Source of the DNA: Mycoplana azooxidifex
GTDB lineage: Bacteria; Pseudomonadota; Alphaproteobacteria; Rhizobiales; Rhizobiaceae
Assembly (NCBI RefSeq): GCF_014196765.1
Contig: NZ_JACIEE010000005.1
Location: 124,001-188,000 of the forward strand
Direction of reading: 5' to 3'
Length of the DNA: 64,000 nucleotides
The first letter of the stretch is position 1. Every line of letters starts with the position of its first letter. Both the position numbers and the translations under genes were made by a program. This document shows positions 44,767 to 52,742 of the stretch, piece after piece. A model generated the notes under the pieces. It was not told where the DNA came from. It saw only the letters and a list, made by a program, of their open reading frames with translations, and made no database searches.

Positions 44767-44960
44767 CAGAGATCACCTTCGGGAGTGGAGACGAGGCCCT
44801 TTTCACGCATCAACTGCGCGAACTCGGCCGATACCGGGGCGCTTTCCACCCCGGCGATGAACTGGACCGGCGTTTTCCCATCCGGGTAGCCGGTGAATGA
44901 AACCGCCGGAACAAAGGTTTCGGCAGGCGTCGGGGACGAAAGTTCACGCTTCCTGGTCAT
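44766..44960 (-). CDS. Small hypothetical tail-region protein
   Basis: 64 aa, overlapping both neighbours by 1-4 bases (ATGA-type coupling). It begins TRKRELSSPTPAETFVPAVS. Such small genes between tail tube and chaperone occur in several rhizobial phages; the function is unknown. Confidence 0.65.
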   Translation of the reverse strand: MTRKRELSSPTPAETFVPAVSFTGYPDGKTPVQFIAGVESAPVSAEFAQLMREKGLVSTPEGDL

Positions 44961-45889
44961 GCCGGCGTCCGCGTGATGGTGATGGAGGCGCCCGACGTGC
45001 TGTCGTAGCGCGCCTGGAACGGCACCTCGAGCAGCACAGCCCGGCCGTTGCCGCCTACGGTCGGCCCGCCGTCGAGAAGCTTCACCTTCGGCAAGGCGAT
45101 GGCGTAGGAATTGCCCAGTTCATCGGTGAGCGTCGTCGAGAGCGCCACGTCGTCATGATCGAGGATGGCCTTGTAGGTGTCCATGTTCTCGAACAGCGTC
45201 GTCAGTGAGCCGGTCACCTCGAAGCGACCGAGACCGTGCGAATAAGGCTCGTAGGAGCCGATGACGTCGTTGGCATAGATGTTGTTACGGATGCTGACGT
45301 TCATCGCCTGCACCTTCGGCGCGTTGGCAATGCCGGTGAAGGACATGGCGGAGACGTTCAGGCCGGCATTCATGACCGGCGTATCGGTCGCAGCCGTGTA
45401 CGTGGCACCAGACAGGATCGCGCTCGTCGGAGCGGGCGAGCGGATACCCATGATGCCCCAGTTCGCGCCGATCGACTGCTTGGAGGAAAGGCGAAGATCC
45501 AGCGTGTTCCAGCGGCAACCGACGTAGCGGATGAACGTGTCCGTCGCGCCCTGCTCGAACATCTTTTCCAGCGTGCCCGCCTGGTGCGCCACGCCGTTCT
45601 TCAGCACGTTGGTCGCCCAGTTCGCGCAGAGCAGCCGCTCGAACCACGTGTCATAGGTTCCGTAGGAGAGCAGCGTATTGATGGTGCCCTGGACCATCCG
45701 GCCGACGTCGACGATCGACGCGACGTTGCGGTCGGCGCGGATCTCGTCGGGAATGTCGGTCTGCTTCGAAATGCGGATGTCCGAAGAGACATAGCGCATG
45801 GTCTGGAACGTGGGGGTCGTCGGTGTGGTGCCGATGACGGTTTCCGTCACGTCGGCAAGGCGGACCTGTGAGCCGTCAGCTACGGTCAT
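44957..45889 (-). CDS. Major tail tube protein
   Basis: 310 aa. It starts MTVADGSQVRLADVTETVIG, as tail tube proteins of the phage_tail_3 type (TP901-1/lambda V-like) do, and is beta-rich throughout, with a C-terminal half (SMSFTGIANAPKVQAMNVSI) repeating the N-terminal fold. Placement after the tail terminator and before the chaperone supports the call. A ribosome site GGAGATTACC lies upstream. Confidence 0.85.
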   Translation of the reverse strand: MTVADGSQVRLADVTETVIGTTPTTPTFQTMRYVSSDIRISKQTDIPDEIRADRNVASIVDVGRMVQGTINTLLSYGTYDTWFERLLCANWATNVLKNGVAHQAGTLEKMFEQGATDTFIRYVGCRWNTLDLRLSSKQSIGANWGIMGIRSPAPTSAILSGATYTAATDTPVMNAGLNVSAMSFTGIANAPKVQAMNVSIRNNIYANDVIGSYEPYSHGLGRFEVTGSLTTLFENMDTYKAILDHDDVALSTTLTDELGNSYAIALPKVKLLDGGPTVGGNGRAVLLEVPFQARYDSTSGASITITRTPA

Positions 45890-45919
45890 GGTAATCTCCT
45901 ATGGTTGAGAGTGCCGGCG

Positions 45920-46348
45920 TTACGGCGTGGGGAGGCTGGTGGTATCGCGGCGATACCAACGGACGGTCGCCGCGATGGAGAAATATCCGGGGAAGTCCTG
46001 TCCGGGTTCACCCGCTCCGATCGACATTTCCGGCATGAACAACGAGCCGATCGGCTGCTCGCGAAAGAGGTTCAGGAGGTCATTCGCCCAGACACGCGCC
46101 TGACGGCTGCCTTCGCCCGATTTGGTCATGACATGCAGGTAGGCCACGCCCTCCTCGAGGAACTGGTTCGCCTGTGGCGCTCCGAACGTCTCCTGCGCGT
46201 AGCTGTCTCCGTAGACCTCGACGAAGACGAACGGCGCGCCGGCATCGAGCAGGTGTTGCGCGAACTCGTTTTCGAAGACGAGCGCGGTTGCCGCCCAAGC
46301 CGTCTTCAAACGGTTCTCGAAGGCGTCGAACGTTGCGGGACTTGCCAT
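45920..46348 (-). CDS. Tail terminator / head-tail completion protein
   Basis: 142 aa (MASPATFDAFENRLKTAW; FVFVEVYGDSYAQETFG) with the size and position of the DUF4128/gpU-like tail terminator, immediately before the tail tube gene. It would cap the tail and join the neck. It looks intact. Confidence 0.75.
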   Translation of the reverse strand: MASPATFDAFENRLKTAWAATALVFENEFAQHLLDAGAPFVFVEVYGDSYAQETFGAPQANQFLEEGVAYLHVMTKSGEGSRQARVWANDLLNLFREQPIGSLFMPEMSIGAGEPGQDFPGYFSIAATVRWYRRDTTSLPTP

Positions 46349-46351
46349 GTG

Positions 46352-46795
46352 TCAGACCTGATTGATGACGACGGAGGGATAGGTGATCGGCATACCGGTC
46401 TGCCGGTCCCTGCGCGGGGCGAGCGTGGTGCGGCCAGCCCTGAACGCACTGGATCGGCGGTTCGTGGCCGCGACACCGCCTACAGTGCCTCCCTTGAGGA
46501 TATACGGGATGTCAGGATGGAGGCCCGAACCGAGCTCAAGCCAACGCGTCTCGAAGCTGAACGCCGACGAATTGCGCCCCTCATTGCCGAAGGCTCTTGC
46601 CAGCGCCCGCTTGGTGCCGTCGAAGATCGCAAACCGCTTCGTGCCGAGGACGCCGCTTTCTGCTTTGCGGATGTAGGGCTGGAAGTTCGTGATGATCACT
46701 TCGTCCTCAGGCCCGATGCCGTCGAAATTGGTGACGATCGCCCGGTTCACGATGACGATGAAGGAATTCCGGAACCGCCCGCTTTTGACGGGTGT
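46352..46795 (-). pseudogene. Beheaded gp10-like neck protein fused behind terminase
   Basis: In frame from 46795 the sequence reads TPVKSGRFRNSFIV, the middle of an HK97 gp10-like/neck protein (the family motif is a Pro-Val-x-(T/S)-Gly-x-x-Arg-Asn-Ser). It continues through AIFDGTKRALARAFGNEG to the stop at 46352. Its N-terminal ~30-40 residues are missing; upstream sequence belongs to terminase in another frame. The first ATG/GTG in frame is internal (46750), so a functional protein is unlikely. Confidence 0.75.
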
Positions 46796-48455
46796 TCTGC
46801 GGATCGGCCTGAATAGCCGCGTTGCCGGAACACCACTTCGTCACCGGGCTCTCGTCGATCGCGATCTGCTTCGTCAGGATCATGTCTTCGAGCTGCTGGA
46901 GGCTGCGGGGCATCCAGAGCGCCTTTTTCGACTGCATCCCCATCCGGCCTTGGCCGTGGATCATGATCTTGAGGCCGGAGCCATACTCCTCCTCCGGAGA
47001 CCACACCCAGGTTTCGAGCCCGATACGGTCGCACGCCTGACGGAAATCCGTGAGGAATGCCGGGTCGACGACCATCACCTCGACGTCGAAGTCGTTGACG
47101 AGCTTTTGGACCTCGGTCGACACGAAATCGTATTCGATCGAGCGACCCGGCACAGCGTTGATCAGCTTTGCCGCCGCCCACTCGACATATTGCGCGTGGT
47201 CCTCTTTGGCCCGTTCGGCGAGCTTGTATTCTGGCTTCCAGTACCGGACAGTAGCGTGCAGCACGTCGTCATCGTCCCGGAAGCCGACGCCAAGCGCTGT
47301 GAGGTCGTTCTTCTTCGACAGATCGAGCGACAGGAACACTGTCCGACGCTTCGCCTGCCTCAGGTCGACTTTCTGCTGAACACCTTCCCAGGCGTCCAAA
47401 TCGATCCAGTATTCCGACGAGCCGACCGGCACTCCAAAGTAGAGCCTTTCCGTCTGCAGCCGCGTCCCCACCGAGTGCCGCGACGAGTTGACCTCGATCC
47501 GGACGTTCTCGATCGGGAATGTGATGCCGAGGCACGGCATGGACTTCGGCCAGCAGCTTTCGTCCTCGAACGGCTTGTCCTTGGCGTCCACCCTGGCGAT
47601 GAAAGCGAAGGCGGAATCGTCATCGGCCTCGCCGCGCAAGATGCGCTGATGCGTCTCGCTCCATTCGGTGGCGATGATCTGGTCGGCGGCCGGCGTATTC
47701 GTGCTCATCCAGAGCAGGAAATCGCCCGGCATCTTCGCGCCGGCAGAGCGCCACGTCTTGAGCGACCCGTCCGACTTCCATTCGTGGATCTCGTCCGCCG
47801 CCACAAACGACGGCCGGGGACCGTTCACCTTCTCGTCACCTGCAAGCGCCCTGAACTTCGATCCTGTCGCCGGGTGCTCAAGCATCCATGTCATGTCGCC
47901 CGTGCCGCGCGGCAGGACGTCGCCGCGGCCAACGAGGGATTCCCCTTCATAGGCCGGGTCGGGCATCTCGGCATTCGCCATCGCGACGGCATCACCGAAC
48001 AGGACGTTCGCCTGGTTCCGGTCTTTCGCGATCGCGTAGCATTCGGCGCGCGGGATGCCACGATAGGCCAGCGTGTAAAGGCCGATGGCGGCAGCTACCG
48101 GCGATTTGATCTGGCCCTTGCCTGCCTCGACCCACGCAGTGCGGAACCGGAGCCGGCTGCTTTCCTTCCGAAACCATCCGAACAGCGAACCGACGACGAA
48201 CGTGGTGTAGCTCGGAAGGTTGAACGGCTCGCCAGCCTTGGCGCCAGCCGTCACCGTCAGCATTGCCGGGAAGAACCCGAGCGCATGGGCTGCCTTCTCC
48301 GGACGCCACACCAGGCCGCGCTTGTGGCCGTTCTCCAGGTCGTCGAGGTGGCGCCGGCAAGCGCGTATCGCAAACTCGCCAGCAACGGTCCTCCCTTCCA
48401 CGACATCGCGTGCCCAGGCGGTGGTTGGATCTTCAACCTCGACCGGTGTAGGCAT
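46707..48455 (-). CDS. terL: Phage terminase large subunit, C-terminus lost
   Basis: 582 aa from the ATG at 48455 (MPTPVEVEDPTTAW), overlapping terS. The ATPase part has a Walker-A-like WVEAGKGQIKS near residue 93 and Walker B FVAADEIHEW. The nuclease part has FLSLDLSKKNDLTAL and VMVVDPAF acidic clusters. This is the Terminase_1 (P27/HK97) type. The natural sequence ends at SGNAAIQADPQN; the last ~35 residues are translated out of frame from the neck gene. The usual final segment is missing, so DNA packaging activity is doubtful. Confidence 0.88.
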   Translation of the reverse strand: MPTPVEVEDPTTAWARDVVEGRTVAGEFAIRACRRHLDDLENGHKRGLVWRPEKAAHALGFFPAMLTVTAGAKAGEPFNLPSYTTFVVGSLFGWFRKESSRLRFRTAWVEAGKGQIKSPVAAAIGLYTLAYRGIPRAECYAIAKDRNQANVLFGDAVAMANAEMPDPAYEGESLVGRGDVLPRGTGDMTWMLEHPATGSKFRALAGDEKVNGPRPSFVAADEIHEWKSDGSLKTWRSAGAKMPGDFLLWMSTNTPAADQIIATEWSETHQRILRGEADDDSAFAFIARVDAKDKPFEDESCWPKSMPCLGITFPIENVRIEVNSSRHSVGTRLQTERLYFGVPVGSSEYWIDLDAWEGVQQKVDLRQAKRRTVFLSLDLSKKNDLTALGVGFRDDDDVLHATVRYWKPEYKLAERAKEDHAQYVEWAAAKLINAVPGRSIEYDFVSTEVQKLVNDFDVEVMVVDPAFLTDFRQACDRIGLETWVWSPEEEYGSGLKIMIHGQGRMGMQSKKALWMPRSLQQLEDMILTKQIAIDESPVTKWCSGNAAIQADPQNTRQKRAVPEFLHRHREPGDRHQFRRHRA

Positions 48456-48867
48456 CCGCCGCCCTTGGTTTCGGCTGCTTGCGATCGATCTTCGTCGCCG
48501 AGCCACGCCGACGCGGAGAGATCCCGAGCTCGGCCTCGAGCGATGCGGCGTCAGATCCGGCTTCGCGCATGGCCGTGAAATATGGGCTGATACGCGCAAT
48601 CGCCTTGCTGTTGCCCCGCCGCGGCTTCGTCACCACGCCGTTTTCAGCAACCTCGCGATACATGCGATCGAACATGATGTAGGCGCAAACCAGGCGCTGG
48701 ATCGAATGCCCATTGGCTGCCGCGAGCAACTGGCGCTCCTTGAGCTCCGTCGTCACGATGCGCCAGTGTTCCTTTGCTGCGGTCTGCTCCAGTTCGTCGT
48801 TGAACAGATGCGACCATTCCGGCTCCGACACGACAGCGCCGGAACCCACGATACTGGTTAGGGTCAT
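48433..48867 (-). CDS. terS: Phage terminase small subunit (P27 family)
   Basis: 144 aa. The central pattern (HWRIVTTELKERQLLAAANG, MYREVAENG) and the basic C-terminus (PRRRGSATKIDRKQPKP) fit P27-family small terminases, which bind the packaging start site. It overlaps terL by 23 bp. The packaging site is presumably nearby, but I could not identify it. Confidence 0.85.
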   Translation of the reverse strand: MTLTSIVGSGAVVSEPEWSHLFNDELEQTAAKEHWRIVTTELKERQLLAAANGHSIQRLVCAYIMFDRMYREVAENGVVTKPRRGNSKAIARISPYFTAMREAGSDAASLEAELGISPRRRGSATKIDRKQPKPRAADAYTGRG

Positions 48868-48992
48868 GTCACCTCATCCCTTCGGGATGGCTTCAACTTT
48901 TTGGTCTGAAATTGGTCTCACTGCAAACGATGGCCCCGGATGGTCAGGCCCCCTGACCGCCTTTGAAGGCGACCCTCCCCCTCCCTGAGGGC

Positions 48993-49223
48993 TCATGCGG
49001 GGTCTACGGGAGTTGCCCTCGCCGTGATGGTGGCTGCCGTCGTGCCGATCACTCGGTCGATGGTGACCGTGACCAGCGGCGCGTCAGGTATGATGTCACC
49101 CTCGACGATGAGGCGGACTGCTTCGCCGCATGCCTCCGATCCTATAACCCTGATCCCGACCATCTCGAATGCCGCGCAAATCTGAGGGAGGCATTCAACG
49201 TCCACGTCTACTGTTGACCTCAT
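48993..49223 (-). CDS. Hypothetical protein
   Basis: 76 aa; GGAGGG lies seven bases before the ATG at 49223. It has alternating beta-type segments (VGIRVIGSEACGEAVRLIVEGD, PLVTVTIDRVIG). It lies between HNH and terS. No family is recognised. Confidence 0.55.
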   Translation of the reverse strand: MRSTVDVDVECLPQICAAFEMVGIRVIGSEACGEAVRLIVEGDIIPDAPLVTVTIDRVIGTTAATITARATPVDPA

Positions 49224-49240
49224 CGCCATTCCCTCCTGCG

Positions 49241-49573
49241 CTAAGACCCTGCTCGGTGCCATGGGTGATTGGGGTCGAGTGGCGTCCCGTCCGATCGGGC
49301 ACCCTTGACGATCAGCTTGCCGTCCTGCCTGCGCTTCCCCGTCGCCGTCTCCTTTACGAGGGCGTCGTGATTGCCACAGAGCGTGCGGGTGTTGCTCATC
49401 ACGTCATAGGCTGTCGGGCCGTCCACGTTCGGCCGACGCTTGATGTGGTCGCAGGTGAGACGGTGTGTCGGTGTCTGGCAGCCCGGTACGATGCAGCGCC
49501 ATCCATCCCGCTCGTGTGTCGCTTTCTTCAGCGCTCGCCAGTGGGGGGATCGGTAGTAGGTGTTACGTGCCAT
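49241..49573 (-). CDS. HNH endonuclease
   Basis: 110 aa from the ATG at 49573 (MARNTYYRSPHWRAL). The zinc-bound ββα-metal core is visible: CIVPGC, then TCDHIKRRP (the catalytic His-containing strand), then NTRTLCGNHD. HNH nucleases next to terminase are required for packaging-linked cutting in many cos-type siphoviruses. It looks complete. Confidence 0.88.
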   Translation of the reverse strand: MARNTYYRSPHWRALKKATHERDGWRCIVPGCQTPTHRLTCDHIKRRPNVDGPTAYDVMSNTRTLCGNHDALVKETATGKRRQDGKLIVKGARSDGTPLDPNHPWHRAGS

Positions 49574-49719
49574 GGAACGCCTGATACATCTTGCGGCACT
49601 CCTCCGCTTCTGCTGATCTGTTTGCATGCCGCCCGCTTCAGGACTGGCATGGTCAACCTTGGGAGGATGGAATGTAGCTTGAACTACACGACAAAGAGGG
49701 GCGCAGCATTTTTGTGAAC

Positions 49720-49896
49720 ATGGCCGTGGCGACCGAGTTCAGAAAATGGAATCCTGACGATCCCTACACGAACATTTACATGGAATCTTTCGGGGAGAAG
49801 GGACACACCGTCCTCGTAGTTGAAGAGCCGAACGACATCATGAACATGATTGTGGTCGAGCAGAGAAGGCTGGCAGAACTGGCCCAGCCTCAATAG
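49720..49896 (+). CDS. Hypothetical protein
   Basis: 58 aa from the ATG at 49720. It is a plausible globular sequence (FRKWNPDDPYTNIYMESFGE) but lacks a clear ribosome site, and it overlaps the convergent gene by 59 bp. The function is unknown. Confidence 0.4.
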   Translation: MAVATEFRKWNPDDPYTNIYMESFGEKGHTVLVVEEPNDIMNMIVVEQRRLAELAQPQ

Positions 49897-50152
49897 TTTG
49901 TCTCGGTGCCATCGGTGGCGGAGGTAGGCGGTTTTCATTTGCACTCCCGGCGCACCACGACGCGAGGTCGATAACCTCGCCATCCGGGCCAAGCAGTACC
50001 CAAGGCACGATGACGACCTTGCTGCAGGCGCCGGCGTCTGGCTGGGCCTCGATCGTCTTCTTTGGCTGGATGCGTATTTCCGGCTTCACCTGTTCTACTG
50101 CTGCCAAGGCTTGGGAGGATATGAGGGCAGCGAGGAGAGCGAGGCGGGTCAT
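49838..50152 (-). CDS. Hypothetical exported protein
   Basis: 104 aa. A signal peptide (TRLALLAALISSQALAA) is followed by a Pro-rich mature part with two Cys (GACSKVV, SWCAGS). The start overlaps the previous stop (ATGA). It may be a lysogen surface or periplasmic protein. Confidence 0.5.
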   Translation of the reverse strand: MTRLALLAALISSQALAAVEQVKPEIRIQPKKTIEAQPDAGACSKVVIVPWVLLGPDGEVIDLASWCAGSANENRLPPPPMAPRQTIEAGPVLPAFSARPQSCS

Positions 50153-50382
50153 GTACGGCAAGTCTGACCTTCCGCCAGACCAGATACGATGCTGCTATCC
50201 TTGGGGTGTCTCCGCAGAGACCTCGTAAGGACCTCTGCCCAGAAGTCTGCCCTGCCGCCGCAGATTTCGACCACCTCATATCCGATCAGGATGGCGGTGC
50301 CATGAGCGGTGCTCACGATCTTGGCGAAGGCGCAGTCATCGATGGCGCGTTCAATAGCTTCTTCTTCGAGACTCTGGCGCAT
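50149..50382 (-). CDS. Hypothetical protein
   Basis: 77 aa, preceded by AGGAGATCCC. A helical N-terminus (RQSLEEEAIERAIDDCAFAK) and a hydrophobic beta strand (GTAILIGYEVVEICGG) are seen. It forms a two-gene unit with the exported protein. No family is recognised. Confidence 0.5.
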   Translation of the reverse strand: MRQSLEEEAIERAIDDCAFAKIVSTAHGTAILIGYEVVEICGGRADFWAEVLTRSLRRHPKDSSIVSGLAEGQTCRT

Positions 50383-50469
50383 GGGATCTCCTGCTTCGGT
50401 AGGTTGGGAGATTGACTGCTTCTGATCGCCCAGCCGGAGCCTTTGCCGATCTTCATCGCTCTCTCCAAC

Positions 50470-50498
50470 GAAAAAGCCCCGCCGGTTAAGGCAGGGCT
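50470..50498 (-). terminator. Intrinsic terminator, minus strand
   Basis: Read leftward: AGCCCTGCC (50498-50490), loop, GGCGGGGCT (50483-50475), then TTTTTCG. Nine pairs with one G-T wobble. It lies between the tRNA-like element and the gene at 50382, so it would stop or attenuate a transcript from the candidate SOS promoter. Confidence 0.75.
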
Positions 50499-50681
50499 AT
50501 GCGGCTCTAGGCCGGGGTGATCGCTAAACGGCCAGCCGGCCAGGTCAAAACGCTGGTTTCTCAGGGCTTTGAGGGTGATCGCCTCGCGAAGACCGGCAGG
50601 AGCGCTGATGATGGTGGCAACTGCTTCCAAAATGGAAGTGGTTCGATCCTCGCCTGCCTACAGGCTCATGCCCCAGAGGCA

Positions 50682-50756
50682 GGCTCCCGACGGGATTCGA
50701 ACTCCGCGACCTCTCAGGATTAGCCAAGCGCTCTATCCGGCTGAGCTACGGGAGCC
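50682..50756 (-). tRNA. Degenerate tRNA-like element (Arg-type)
   Basis: Read on the minus strand: acceptor arms GGCTCCC and GGGAGCC pair perfectly, the D arm (GCTCAGCCGGATAGAGC) is canonical and the T loop is TTCGAAT. The body resembles bacterial tRNA-Arg. The anticodon stem does not pair cleanly (CTTGG against TGAGA) and the T stem carries a bulged A, so the anticodon cannot be read with confidence. No CCA is encoded. It is probably a decayed or atypical phage tRNA. Confidence 0.5.
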
Positions 50757-51098
50757 TGTTTGCCCTCTGAGACTTCCAGGACGGCCGGGGCGCAACTCCC
50801 GGCTTTCGACGCGGGGTCCTCAACGATTGCTGATGAGGTTCGTCCGCTGCGCAGCATCGCGCCGTCCTGTTCCCTTGCGGGATGATGTGCGAGGGGCCGG
50901 GATGCTCCCCGGCTGTCAGACCCTACCCTCCGAAGTCTGCAGGATGAGTGCAGTCCTCGTTTGTGGGATCAACGGGCCATGGCGCACTTGCCAACCCTCG
51001 CTTCCGGGAGGCTGGGCATTACGCGCCGGTCACTGGCTTCCCAGCTTCCGCTTCTATCCGACGCGCTGCTCCCGAACTGTGAAAGGCGACCGGTGCCG

Positions 51099-51133
51099 CC
51101 TTAATACTGACCACTCGTGCATGGGGTGAACAG
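51099..51133 (-). promoter_or_regulatory. Candidate minus-strand promoter overlapping SOS boxes
   Basis: Read leftward: TTCACC, an 18-bp spacer, TATTAA. The -35 overlaps the first GAAC/GTTC half-site of the LexA box (51128-51131). LexA binding would block it. Confidence 0.45.
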
Positions 51134-51153
51134 CCGACGAACGCACGGTGAAC
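51128..51153. promoter_or_regulatory. Tandem alphaproteobacterial LexA (SOS) box
   Basis: GAAC at 51128-51131, 51139-51142 and 51150-51153, each separated by exactly seven bases. GAAC-N7-GAAC (GTTC-N7-GTTC on the other strand) is the established LexA site of this class. Two overlapping boxes would bind LexA in series. It implies induction of the neighbouring promoter after DNA damage. Confidence 0.75.
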
Positions 51154-51249
51154 CTGAGTTTAGCGCTCCGGAATATGCGGAACGACTCACGATCGATTCA
51201 CGAACCAACTATCCCAATGGCTTAACCCAATTGGGTGAGCCGGCGATGG

Positions 51250-51342
51250 CTAGTGCAGCATGCGCCCTACAAGCAGCAGAAACCCGATCAGCAGTAGTGC
51301 AGCAGCAACACCGATGACAACATCGCGGTAGTTATTGTCCAT
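51250..51342 (-). CDS. Tiny membrane protein (30 aa)
   Basis: ATG at 51342, TAG at 51250. A short polar start (DNNYRD) is followed by a single membrane helix (VVIGVAAALLLIGFLLLVG). It stands just upstream of the SOS boxes on the minus strand. There is no strong ribosome site, so support is mainly from the sharply hydrophobic composition. Confidence 0.38.
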   Translation of the reverse strand: MDNNYRDVVIGVAAALLLIGFLLLVGRMLH

Positions 51343-51582
51343 GAGTGAGGCATGGAGGAGTCGGCCGTCACAATCAACCCGTACCGTTGTCTTATGCCGC
51401 CTCGCGGGCGCGGCGCTGCTCCCGACCTATGATTGGTGGGCCAAGCCGGCGCTCCGTCACATCCACGGCTTCACTTGTCTCGGATCGGTGGAACATCAGC
51501 ATCCCATTCACTCAAAACCCTTGCCACCAGAGGCAATTGGAATGAAAATTTCCGCACTAGAACCGCAAGAGTGGAGGATGCC

Positions 51583-51744
51583 GTGACCAGGCGCTTCTTA
51601 TTCGTTGTGACGCTGACAGTCTTGGCTCTATTGGGCTGTCAATCTGAGCGGACAGACACTTCTCAATCACCAGCCAATGATACCAGTCGAGGCGATTCCG
51701 GCGGCGACAGTTCAGGCGGCTCCGGCGGTTCCGGCGGTTACTGA
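51583..51744 (+). CDS. Small lipoprotein
   Basis: 53 aa starting at GTG 51583 behind GGAGGATGCC. The signal sequence ends in LALLGC (lipidated Cys at ~18); the mature ~35 aa are a Ser/Gly-rich flexible tail (SGGSGGSGGY). It forms a pair with the membrane protein at 51764. This could be a surface-exclusion-type or envelope-stress product; the role is unknown. Confidence 0.6.
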   Translation: MTRRFLFVVTLTVLALLGCQSERTDTSQSPANDTSRGDSGGDSSGGSGGSGGY

Positions 51745-51763
51745 GACGACGCTAGGATGATCC

Positions 51764-51916
51764 ATGGACAAGTCCGGCCTCTCCTTCGTGATCCTTTTAT
51801 GCGCCTTAGCCGCCATGGTGCTGAGTGTAGGGCTCATGAACACCCGGGAACCAGTTGTGCCGCCGGACGATGCATCGCTGATACCGCCGCCAGATGTTCA
51901 GGACCAGCCGCTTTAG
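51764..51916 (+). CDS. Small single-span membrane protein
   Basis: 50 aa from the ATG at 51764, 19 bp after the lipoprotein. A membrane helix (FVILLCALAAMVLSVGLM) and a Pro/Asp-rich periplasmic tail (VPPDDASLIPPPDVQDQ) are visible. The function is unknown. Confidence 0.5.
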   Translation: MDKSGLSFVILLCALAAMVLSVGLMNTREPVVPPDDASLIPPPDVQDQPL

Positions 51917-52086
51917 CGCTATGCCGCCTCTCGCGCTGGCAGCGTATCGCTTTCCGCTTTGCCGCCCACGAAATGGTTCCTTGCTATTCCGATGTGCTGC
52001 GCGCACTGTGATTTGTCGGCAGTCTTTTTCAGGGCGCTGCTGCTTGAGGGCTAGGTACCCTGGCCCCGGCGCGAAAGGAGGACGCA

Positions 52087-52248
52087 ATGTCTTCCACGAA
52101 GCATGTCGATTTCCGGATTTGTGACATCTGGATCATTCAAAGTATGCTCAAGCGAGCTAACTACTTGACCGCCAATCTCCGTCCCTTGCAGGGCCCCTTG
52201 TTCTGCCGCTCGAGTGAGGTCCTTGGACGCTTTCTGAGGGCAGCATGA
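52087..52248 (+). CDS. Hypothetical protein
   Basis: 53 aa with a very good ribosome site (AAAGGAGGACGCA-ATG). It ends in an ATGA overlap with the next gene, which supports real coupling. The reverse strand also looks protein-like here, so I am cautious. Confidence 0.42.
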   Translation: MSSTKHVDFRICDIWIIQSMLKRANYLTANLRPLQGPLFCRSSEVLGRFLRAA

Positions 52249-52475
52249 GCGGCTTGGCAACAAAGAACGGCTTTGAGCCCCGACTGGACCCCAACGGAAC
52301 ATGGAGCGTGTTCGACACTCTGTCGGGTATGCCCGCAACACGGTCGATTGTGCCTATCTGCAATCTCTCTCAGGTCAAGGCGACAGATATCGCGAGGGCG
52401 ATGAACCGAGCTCCCGCGATCTCACCATCACGCCTGCACCGCTATGCAATCCAAGGACTTCCGCCCATCCAATGA
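52245..52475 (+). CDS. Small conserved-type protein
   Basis: 76 aa. The start NGTWSVFDTLSGMPA and the helix TDIARAMNRAP recall small rhizobial proteins that begin with a W-x-V-(I/F)-D-x-x-(T/S)-G-x-P-A motif. The function is unknown. It is translationally coupled to the gene before it. Confidence 0.5.
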   Translation: MSGLATKNGFEPRLDPNGTWSVFDTLSGMPATRSIVPICNLSQVKATDIARAMNRAPAISPSRLHRYAIQGLPPIQ

Positions 52476-52742
52476 TTTCGGATCAAAGCCGCGGCCGCGT
52501 GTCCTAACCGGGATGCGGTTTTGGGGGCAGGAACACGTTGGTGGTGGCAGCCACGACCTGTTCGCGGGTAATACCGCCGTGCCGGCGAAGCCCGATGCCT
52601 GCATGCTGCCCGAAGAATGATCTTAGGAATTATGGCATTGTTCTTCATGGGAGCGGAGTGGTGAAACCTCCGCGTGGCCCGGCGAGTATTCCCTCTGATG
52701 AGGTCCGCACTGGACAACCACAAATCACCTATACGCGAGATT

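Larger units (their letters stand above)
50383..51249. other. Long gene-poor control region
   Basis: No supported gene in about 870 bp. It holds a minus-strand terminator (50470-50498), a tRNA-like element (50682-50756) and a candidate SOS-controlled promoter (51100-51153). The arrangement suggests transcription entering from the right and running left. Confidence 0.6.

Noticed and set aside
46689..48578. 629-codon plus-strand frame opposite terminase
   Set aside because: Shadow of terL; terL has ATPase and nuclease motifs and sits in a phage gene order.
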